Positions 44,358 to 50,898 of a stretch of 64,000 nucleotides of DNA are shown here, piece after piece. The notes under the pieces are model-generated. The model did no database searches and had not been told where the DNA came from. It was given only the letters and a program-made list of their open reading frames with translations. A program made the translations under genes and the position numbers. The stretch comes from Streptomyces indicus (GTDB lineage: Bacteria > Actinomycetota > Actinomycetes > Streptomycetales > Streptomycetaceae), in contig NZ_FNFF01000024.1 of NCBI RefSeq assembly GCF_900100315.1, positions 1 through 64,000 on the forward strand, in the 5' to 3' direction. Numbering within the stretch: position 1 is the first letter of the stretch; every line of letters begins with the position of its first letter.

Positions 44358-44825
44358 ATGACCCCCGCCGCAATCGCAGTCGGCACGAAGGCTCCGGACT
44401 TCGCCCTGAAGACCCAGCACGGCGAGACGGTCCGCCTGTCGGACCTGCGCGGCGAGAAGAACGTGGTGCTTGTCTTCTACCCGTACGCCTTCACCGGCGT
44501 CTGCACCGGAGAGCTGGCCGCGCTGCGCGACGAGCTGCCCGCGTTCGTCAACGACGATGTGCAGCTGCTCGCCGTCTCCTGCGACGCCCCCTTCAGCCAG
44601 CGGGTCTTCGCCGAGCAGGAGGGGTTCGAGTTCCCCCTGCTCTCCGACTTCTGGCCGCACGGCGAGGCGGCGCGGGCCTACGGAGTGTTCGACGAGGAGA
44701 AGGGCTGCGCGGTGCGCGGGACCTTCATCCTCGACAAGGAGGGCGTCGTGCGCTGGAGCGTGGTCAATGCGCTGCCGGACGCCCGTGACCTGAACGAGTA
44801 CAGGGCCGCGCTCGCGCGGCTCTGA
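44358..44825 (+). CDS. AhpE-type 1-Cys peroxiredoxin
   Basis: 155-residue thiol peroxidase. The peroxidatic Cys is C49 in YPYAFTGVCTGEL (the P-x-x-x-T-x-x-C motif). Two more cysteines (C75 and one near residue 117) could act as resolving residues, but the layout matches the AhpE group. It reduces peroxides in the cytoplasm. It lies just before the terD genes, and both are linked to oxidative or metal stress. I start at ATG 44358, where the conserved sequence begins; the in-frame start at 44196 crosses the terminator. Confidence 0.9.
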   Translation: MTPAAIAVGTKAPDFALKTQHGETVRLSDLRGEKNVVLVFYPYAFTGVCTGELAALRDELPAFVNDDVQLLAVSCDAPFSQRVFAEQEGFEFPLLSDFWPHGEAARAYGVFDEEKGCAVRGTFILDKEGVVRWSVVNALPDARDLNEYRAALARL

Positions 44826-44987
44826 GACCCCCTGAATTTCCCGGGACTTCCCGGTGAACAGCCGATCCGTGATGATCCTTGCGGCGAAGAGCCTTTTTGC
44901 CACGGGAACCCGTCACTAGGATCCAGTCGTTGATCCGATGCCAATGCACCACGGGGGCGCTGCCCCTGGAAACTATTTGGAGGACTC

Positions 44988-45563
44988 GTGGGAGTCAGCC
45001 TCAGCAAGGGCGGCAACGTCTCGCTGACCAAGGAGGCCCCCGGCCTGACCGCGATCACGGTCGGCCTGGGCTGGGACATCCGTACCACCACCGGTACGGA
45101 CTTCGACCTGGACGCCAGCGCCATCCTGACCGGGGAGGACGGCAAGGTCACCAGCGACGCGAACTTCGTCTTCTTCAACAACCTCAAGAGCCCCGACGGC
45201 TCCGTCGAGCACACCGGTGACAACCTCACGGGTGAGGGCGAGGGCGACGACGAGCAGATCAAGGTGAACCTGGCGGCCGTGCCGGCCGAGATCACCAAGA
45301 TCGTCTTCCCGGTTTCGATCTACGACGCCGAGAACCGCCAGCAGTCCTTCGGCCAGGTGCGCAACGCGTTCATCCGCGTCGTCAACCAGGCCGGCGGCCA
45401 GGAGATCGCGCGTTACGACCTCTCCGAGGACGCGTCCACCGAGACCGCCATGGTCTTCGGCGAGCTCTACCGGCACGGTGCCGAGTGGAAGTTCCGCGCC
45501 ATCGGCCAGGGTTACGCCTCGGGTCTGCGCGGCATCGCGCAGGACTTCGGCGTGAACGTCTGA
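44988..45563 (+). CDS. terD: TerD family stress protein
   Basis: 191-residue TerD-domain protein. The start VSLSKGGNVSLTK, then GLGWDIRTTTGTDFDLDASA, and the Ca2+-binding GDNLTGEGEGDDEQIKVNL are the family hallmarks; it ends GLRGIAQDFGVNV. TerD proteins bind calcium and take part in tellurite and other stress resistance, acting at the inner membrane with TerC. The GTG at 44988 follows TTGGAGG. It begins a cluster of four TerD-domain genes; the second copy, 178 bp on, is closely similar. Confidence 0.95.
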   Translation: MGVSLSKGGNVSLTKEAPGLTAITVGLGWDIRTTTGTDFDLDASAILTGEDGKVTSDANFVFFNNLKSPDGSVEHTGDNLTGEGEGDDEQIKVNLAAVPAEITKIVFPVSIYDAENRQQSFGQVRNAFIRVVNQAGGQEIARYDLSEDASTETAMVFGELYRHGAEWKFRAIGQGYASGLRGIAQDFGVNV

Positions 45564-45661
45564 CGTTCGACCCGGTTCCTTTCGGCGTACGCCGTGTGCG
45601 TACGCCCGGTGCGCGCCATCGCGCACCACCCGCCGCACGTCCCGCAGGGGGCGTGCGGCCT

Positions 45662-45696
45662 CGTCCGGCGCCGCACGAGCAGTGCGGCGCCGGACG
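45662..45696. terminator. Hairpin between the two terD genes
   Basis: A perfect 15-bp stem (left CGTCCGGCGCCGCAC, right GTGCGGCGCCGGACG) with loop gagca. It lies about 100 bp after the first terD and 46 bp before the second, acting as a terminator or an attenuator that separates their expression. Confidence 0.7.
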
Positions 45697-45741
45697 TCCT
45701 TGACCAGCAGCATCGCACCACCAACCGGGGAGGACACGATC

Positions 45742-46317
45742 ATGGGCGTCACGCTCGCCAAGGGAGGCAATGTCTCCCTCTCCAAGGCCGCACCCAACCT
45801 CACGCAGGTGATGGTCGGGCTGGGCTGGGATGCGCGCTCCACCACCGGAGCGCCCTTCGACCTCGACGCCAGCGCCCTGATGTGCAGCGGAGGGCGGGTG
45901 CTCGGGGACGAGTGGTTCATCTTCTACAACCAGCTGAAGAGCCCCGACGGCTCGGTCGAGCACACCGGTGACAACCTCACGGGTGAGGGCGACGGCGACG
46001 ACGAGTCGCTGCTGATCGACCTCTCCAAGGTCCCGGCCAATGTCGAGAAGATCGTCTTCCCGGTCTCCATCCACGACGCCGACAACCGCGGCCAGACGTT
46101 CGGCCAGGTCAGCAACGCGTTCATCCGCGTCGTCAACCAGGCCGACGGCCAGGAGCTCGCGCGCTACGACCTCTCCGAGGACGCCTCCACCGAGACCGCG
46201 ATGATCTTCGGCGAGGTGTACCGGTACGGCGGCGAGTGGAAGTTCCGTGCCGTAGGCCAGGGGTACGCGTCCGGGCTCCGCGGTATCGCTCTAGACTTCG
46301 GGGTCAATGTTTCGTAA
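45742..46317 (+). CDS. terD: TerD family stress protein, second copy
   Basis: 191-residue TerD-domain protein very like its neighbour: VTLAKGGNVSLSK, FDLDASALMCSGGRV, and GDNLTGEGDGDDESLLIDL for Ca2+ binding. It differs mainly in the mid region. The ATG at 45742 follows GGGGAGGA. The two are tandem duplicates with the same length. It leads towards terC, 70 bp later, with a 16-bp direct repeat in that gap. Confidence 0.95.
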   Translation: MGVTLAKGGNVSLSKAAPNLTQVMVGLGWDARSTTGAPFDLDASALMCSGGRVLGDEWFIFYNQLKSPDGSVEHTGDNLTGEGDGDDESLLIDLSKVPANVEKIVFPVSIHDADNRGQTFGQVSNAFIRVVNQADGQELARYDLSEDASTETAMIFGEVYRYGGEWKFRAVGQGYASGLRGIALDFGVNVS

Positions 46318-46331
46318 AGCCGCGCGCGGCT

Positions 46332-46369
46332 CGGGGGAGACCCGTACTCGGCGCGGGGGAGACCCGTAC
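46332..46369. promoter_or_regulatory. Direct 16-bp repeat upstream of terC
   Basis: CGGGGGAGACCCGTAC occurs at 46332-46347 and again at 46354-46369, a 22-bp period (two DNA turns). It ends 18 bp before the terC start, so it is a good candidate operator or leader element. Confidence 0.55.
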
Positions 46370-46387
46370 ACAACGATTGGGTAGCCA

Positions 46388-47536
46388 GTGGTCCTGAAAA
46401 CCTTCGGGTGGTCCTTCGCCGTCACGGCGGTGGGCCTCGCATTTGCCGCGTGGCAGTGGGGGTGGGAGGCGTTCGGCCTCGTCCTGATCCTGTCGATCCT
46501 GGAGATCTCGCTCTCCTTCGACAACGCGGTGGTCAACGCCGGAATCCTGAAGAAGATGAATGCCTTCTGGCAGAAGATCTTCCTCACCATCGGCATCCTC
46601 ATCGCCGTCTTCGGTATGCGGCTGGTCTTCCCCGTCGTCATCGTCGCGATCAGTGCGAAGGTCGGACCGATCGAGGCCGTGCAGCTGGCCCTCGACGAGC
46701 CGGACCGCTACGAGGCGCTGGTGACCGACGCCCACCCGGCGATCGCGGCCTTCGGTGGCATGTTCCTGCTCATGATCTTCCTCGACTTCATCTTCGAGGA
46801 GCGTGAGCACAAGTGGCTGTCCTGGCTCGAGCGTCCGCTCGCCAAGCTCGGCAAGGTCGACATGCTGTCGGTCTGCATCGCGCTGATCGCCCTGCTCGGC
46901 GCCACGATGGCCTTCGCCACCCACGCGCACACCAGCAGTGGCTACGCGGACAAGTCCGCCACGGTGCTCCTGGCCGGTGTCGCCGGTCTGATCACGTACC
47001 TCGTCGTCGGCGGTCTGTCGAGCTACTTCGAGGACAAGCTCGAAGAGGAAGAGGAGCGCGAGCACGAGGAGGAGGAGAAGGCCAAGGCGGAGGGCAAGCA
47101 GGTCTCCGCGGTCGGTCTCGCGGGCAAGGCGGCGTTCTTCCTCTTCCTGTACCTCGAGGTCCTCGACGCCTCGTTCTCCTTCGACGGTGTCATCGGCGCC
47201 TTCGCCATCACGAACCACATCTTCTGGATGGCGCTCGGCCTCGGCATCGGCGCGATGTACGTCCGTTCGCTCACGGTCTACCTGGTCCGCCAGGGCACCC
47301 TGGACGACTACGTGTACCTGGAGCACGGCGCGCACTACGCGATCGGCGCGCTCGCCGTCATCCTCCTCGTCACCATCGAGCACGAGATCAGCGAGATCAT
47401 CACCGGTCTTCTCGGTGTGTTCCTGATCGCGGCCTCGTTCTGGTCCTCGGTCGTGCGCAACCGCCGGCTCGAGGCGGCCGAAGGGGGAAAAGGGAAGGCC
47501 TCGGATGAGAAGTCCGAAGTCTCCTCCGGGGTCTGA
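46388..47536 (+). CDS. terC: TerC/DUF475 family membrane protein
   Basis: 382-residue membrane protein with about eight helices. The TerC motif near the start is ILSILEISLSFDNAVVNAG, repeated later as LEVLDASFSFDGVIGAFAI, giving the pair of acidic membrane motifs of the family; relatives move Mn2+ or other metals. A charged loop EDKLEEEEEREHEEEEKAK lies in the middle. The start is GTG 46388. It works with TerD proteins in stress resistance; here it follows two terD genes. Confidence 0.93.
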   Translation: MVLKTFGWSFAVTAVGLAFAAWQWGWEAFGLVLILSILEISLSFDNAVVNAGILKKMNAFWQKIFLTIGILIAVFGMRLVFPVVIVAISAKVGPIEAVQLALDEPDRYEALVTDAHPAIAAFGGMFLLMIFLDFIFEEREHKWLSWLERPLAKLGKVDMLSVCIALIALLGATMAFATHAHTSSGYADKSATVLLAGVAGLITYLVVGGLSSYFEDKLEEEEEREHEEEEKAKAEGKQVSAVGLAGKAAFFLFLYLEVLDASFSFDGVIGAFAITNHIFWMALGLGIGAMYVRSLTVYLVRQGTLDDYVYLEHGAHYAIGALAVILLVTIEHEISEIITGLLGVFLIAASFWSSVVRNRRLEAAEGGKGKASDEKSEVSSGV

Positions 47537-47610
47537 TTCCGGTCCTTCCGATCCTGATTCCGGTCCGGATTCCAGGGTGTGACCATCCTGGGGACCAGGG
47601 AACGCTCTGA

Positions 47611-47652
47611 AGCGGGGCGGCCACGAGGTGCTGAACCTCGGGCCGCCCCGCT
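47611..47652. terminator. Hairpin after terC
   Basis: AGCGGGGCGGCC (47611-47622) pairs with GGCCGCCCCGCT (47641-47652); the inner arms CGAGGT and ACCTCG fold around loop gctga. It starts 75 bp after the terC stop and likely ends transcription. Confidence 0.85.
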
Positions 47653-47712
47653 GCCGTTCACAGCGGTACGGAGCGTGCGTACCGGATGGTTCGAAGGGGA
47701 AATGGGGGCGGG

Positions 47713-48456
47713 ATGTCCTTCTGGGACGGTCTGCGGCGAGGGCGTGCCGGGCAGTTCGAATCGGGGAGCGCCGCGACCAACGCGATCGAACTCACCAAAC
47801 GGCACCCCGTGGTCTCCCTCAACAAGCAGGGGGCGGCCACCGGCAATCTGCGCATCAACCTGTCATGGCGGATGCGTACGTCTGACATCGAGGGGCGCTC
47901 CAAGCAGAGCGGTCTGCTGCGGCACCCCTTCCGCATGTTCAAGCCCGATGTGGTGCAGGCCCACACGCAGGGCGTGGTCAACGTCGACCTGGACATAGGG
48001 TGCCTGTACGAGCTGACCGACGGCGCCAAGGGTGTGGTGCAGCCCCTCGGCAGCTTCTTCGGCAACCTCAACGCACCGCCGTACGTGAAGCTCAGCGGAG
48101 ACGACCGCTTCGGCGCCCCCTCGGGCGAGACGATCTACGTCAACCTGGACCACCGCGAGTCCATCAAGCGCCTGCTGGTCTTCGTGTACATCTACGACCA
48201 GACACCGGCCTTCGACCGCACCCACGCCAAGGTCACGCTCTACCCGAGCAATGGACCGCGGATCGAGATCGAACTCGACGAGCGCGCCCCGCAGGCCCGC
48301 TCCTGTGCGGTGGTCTCCCTGGAGAACGTGAAGGGCGAGCTGGTGGTGCGCCGCGAGGTCAAGTTCGTCTACGGCTTCCAGGCGGAGCTGGACCGCCTGT
48401 ACGGGTGGGGTCTGCAGTGGGGGCGGGGCTACAAGTCGAAGGTGGGGGAGCGCTGA
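47713..48456 (+). CDS. TerD-domain protein, divergent (third Ter paralog)
   Basis: 247-residue protein. After a short basic leader (SFWDGLRRGRAGQFE), the TerD-like fold has the segments VNVDLDIGCLYELTDGAKG and LVFVYIYDQTPAFDRTHAKVTLYP. The acidic GDNLTGEG calcium loop of true TerD proteins is replaced by LSGDDRFGAPSGETIYV. It is the tellurium-resistance relative that often accompanies terD/terC in Streptomyces; the role is unproven. The ATG at 47713 follows GGGGGCGG. It ends convergently with the next TerD-domain gene. Confidence 0.85.
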   Translation: MSFWDGLRRGRAGQFESGSAATNAIELTKRHPVVSLNKQGAATGNLRINLSWRMRTSDIEGRSKQSGLLRHPFRMFKPDVVQAHTQGVVNVDLDIGCLYELTDGAKGVVQPLGSFFGNLNAPPYVKLSGDDRFGAPSGETIYVNLDHRESIKRLLVFVYIYDQTPAFDRTHAKVTLYPSNGPRIEIELDERAPQARSCAVVSLENVKGELVVRREVKFVYGFQAELDRLYGWGLQWGRGYKSKVGER

Positions 48457-48596
48457 GGGCGGTCGGGTCCGGTCCGGTTGCCCGCGGGTCCGTGGCTTGG
48501 CGGGGCGGAAGCCTGCGGCTGGCCTCGGTTCGGCTCGCCTTGGCGCGGCGTGGTTCTGCGCAGCCCGGCTCGGCGCGGTTCGGCCGGTGGCTGGGG

Positions 48597-49484
48597 TCAG
48601 CGGCCGATGAACTGCGGGCCCTGTGGCGGCAGCTTGAAGTTCGGGTCCGGTGCGGGCGCGGGCTGGACGGGCTGCGCGACGGGCGCCGGCTGGGGGTAGC
48701 CGTACGCGGGCTGCGGCGAGGCCGGCTGCGGGTAGCCGTAGGCGGGCTGCGTGGCGGGCGTCGGCGTCGGCGGCGCCGTGGGCGGCTGGTGCGGATAGCC
48801 GTACGCCGGCTGGGGCTGGGGCTGGGCGGCCGCGGGCTGCGGGTCCGGTGCGGGAGCCGGGACCACGGGCTGGGCGGGCACCGGTGCCGGGGCAGTGGGC
48901 GCGGCGGGGGCCGTGGGCGCGGTGGCCTCCGCCTTGTTGTCGGACTCGTCCACCGAGATACCGAAGTCGGTCGCGAGCCCCACGAGACCGTTGAGATACC
49001 CCTCGCCGACCGCACGGAACTTCCACCCCTGCTTGCGCCGGTATAGCTCGCCGCAGATCAGCGCCGTCTCCTCGCCGGTCTCCGGCTTCACGTCGAAGAC
49101 GGCATAGGGCTCGTCGCCCTCGCGGGCCACGTCGTACAGCGAAATACGCAGCGCCCGTACGTGCTCGAACGGCACATCCTCGGCCGAGGCGACGATGAGG
49201 ATCTTGGACACGGCCTCGTCGAGACCGGCCAGATCCGCCTGGATCGTGTCCGTGAGACCCTCGGCGAGCCGCTTCTTGCCGAGCCGCCAGACCTTGCCGG
49301 AGGGGTGGCGGGGCTGGTTGAAGAAGACGAAGTCCTCGTCCGAGCGCACCCGCCCGTCCGCGCCGAGCAGCAGCGCAGAGGCGTCGACGTCGGGCACATC
49401 GGAGCTCGGGGCCCAGCGCAGCACGGCGCGTACCGCCGTCGCCTGCAGCGCGACGTTCGACCCCTTGAGCATCGTGTGCGTCAT
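48597..49484 (-). CDS. TerD-domain protein with Pro/Gln/Tyr-rich tail
   Basis: 295-residue protein. The N-terminal TerD domain (residues about 1-185, starting THTMLKGSNVALQ) lacks the long calcium loop and instead has GLTDTIQADLAGLD. A C-terminal tail (about 190-295) is rich in Pro, Ala and Gln with three PAYGYP repeats (QPAYGYPHQ, QPAYGYPQPAS, QPAYGYPQPAP) and ends GPQFIGR. Tails like this may bind other proteins. The ATG at 49484 has CAGGAT 7 bases upstream and no ribosome site, fitting a leaderless mRNA. It is divergent from the CitE-like gene. Confidence 0.88.
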   Translation of the reverse strand: MTHTMLKGSNVALQATAVRAVLRWAPSSDVPDVDASALLLGADGRVRSDEDFVFFNQPRHPSGKVWRLGKKRLAEGLTDTIQADLAGLDEAVSKILIVASAEDVPFEHVRALRISLYDVAREGDEPYAVFDVKPETGEETALICGELYRRKQGWKFRAVGEGYLNGLVGLATDFGISVDESDNKAEATAPTAPAAPTAPAPVPAQPVVPAPAPDPQPAAAQPQPQPAYGYPHQPPTAPPTPTPATQPAYGYPQPASPQPAYGYPQPAPVAQPVQPAPAPDPNFKLPPQGPQFIGR

Positions 49485-49711
49485 GACGGCCATCCTGCCT
49501 GTTGCGTCCGTGCCGGGACAACGCGGGGGCCTGCGCATGCATAACTCGGCCCGCGCGGGCCACACGATGCTGGCGGAATCCGACACGTGCAAGAGTGTCG
49601 GTCATGGCCGGGTTACCTGAATTTCATGCGTGAGGGGAACTGCCGACACACGCCCTTACGTACTATTACCGGCCACATCAGCGGTCGCCTTGTCGTTCAC
49701 GGGGGAGTCTC

Positions 49712-50896
49712 ATGCGTCATTTCGGGCATATAGCGCCTGAGATCCGGAAGAAGTTGTTCCACCAGGAGCCCGGTGAGTTCACCGCCGACTCTCCCGCCGT
49801 CCTGCTCTCGGCAGCCCTGGGCGCGACCCTGTACAGCCCCGCCACCCGCCCCCGCCTCGCCCAGGACATCCTCAAGCAGGCCGGCCGCGGAGTGGTCTCG
49901 ATGGTGCTCTGCCTCGAGGACTCCATCGACGACGCCGAGGTCGAGGGAGCCGAGGCCAACCTCGTCACCCAGTTCGCGGCCCTCGCCGAGGCGCACGCAG
50001 GCCCGGACCGGCCGCCCGCCGGCCTCCCCCTTCTCTTCATACGGGTGCGCAGGCCAGCACAGATCACGGACCTCGTACGCCGACTCGGACCCTCGGTCTC
50101 CCTGCTGTCCGGATTCGTCCTCCCGAAGTTCACCGAGGAGCGCGGAGTCCCGTTCCTCGAGGCGCTGACCGCGGCCGAACTGACCAGCGGACGGCGGCTG
50201 TTCGCGATGCCGGTCCTCGAGTCTCCCGAACTGCTGCACCTGGAGTCCCGCGCCGACACCCTGGCCGGTATCTCCCGCACCGTCGAGAAGTACCGCGACC
50301 GCGTCCTCGCCCTGCGCCTCGGCGTCACCGACTTCTGCTCCGCGTACGGCCTGCGCCGGCCACCGGACATGACCGCGTACGACGTGCACATCGTCGCCTC
50401 CGTCATCGCCGACGTGGTCAACATGCTCGGCCGGGCCGACGGCACCGGCTTCACCGTGACCGGGCCGGTCTGGGAGTACTTCCGGCACCAGGAGCGGATG
50501 TTCAAGCCGCAGCTGCGCGCGAGTCCGTTCCTCGGGCGGGCCGAGGAACTGCGCACCGCGCTCATCGAGCACGACATGGACGGCCTGCTCCGCGAGATCG
50601 CGCTCGACCGCGCCAACGGCCTGCTCGGCAAGACCTGTATCCACCCCTCCCATGTGCTGCCGGTGCATGCGATGTCGGTCGTCAGCCATGAGGAGTTCAG
50701 CGACGCACAGGACATCCTGCGGCCCGAACGGGACGGCGGAGGTGTGCTGCGCTCCTCGTACACGAACAAGATGAACGAGGTGAAGCCGCACCGCGCCTGG
50801 GCCGTACGCACCCTGCTGCGCGCCCAGGTCTTCGGCGTCGCCCACGGCGACGTCGGCTTCGTGGAACTCCTCGCCGCCGGCCTCCCGGCCTCCTGA
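49712..50896 (+). CDS. HpcH/HpaI aldolase / citrate lyase beta-like protein (Ter-associated)
   Basis: 394-residue TIM-barrel lyase related to CitE. The acidic metal-binding motifs VLCLEDSIDDAEVEGAE and LRLGVTDFC-SAYGLR are visible, and a typical DVHIVASVIADVVNMLG follows. In the published Ter-gene genomic analysis (Anantharaman, Iyer and Aravind), this type of enzyme is part of a predicted nucleoside-like metabolite pathway. Its substrate is not established. GGGGGAG precedes the ATG. It overlaps the next gene's start closely (2 bp gap), so they are an operon. Confidence 0.88.
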   Translation: MRHFGHIAPEIRKKLFHQEPGEFTADSPAVLLSAALGATLYSPATRPRLAQDILKQAGRGVVSMVLCLEDSIDDAEVEGAEANLVTQFAALAEAHAGPDRPPAGLPLLFIRVRRPAQITDLVRRLGPSVSLLSGFVLPKFTEERGVPFLEALTAAELTSGRRLFAMPVLESPELLHLESRADTLAGISRTVEKYRDRVLALRLGVTDFCSAYGLRRPPDMTAYDVHIVASVIADVVNMLGRADGTGFTVTGPVWEYFRHQERMFKPQLRASPFLGRAEELRTALIEHDMDGLLREIALDRANGLLGKTCIHPSHVLPVHAMSVVSHEEFSDAQDILRPERDGGGVLRSSYTNKMNEVKPHRAWAVRTLLRAQVFGVAHGDVGFVELLAAGLPAS

Positions 50897-50898
50897 CC

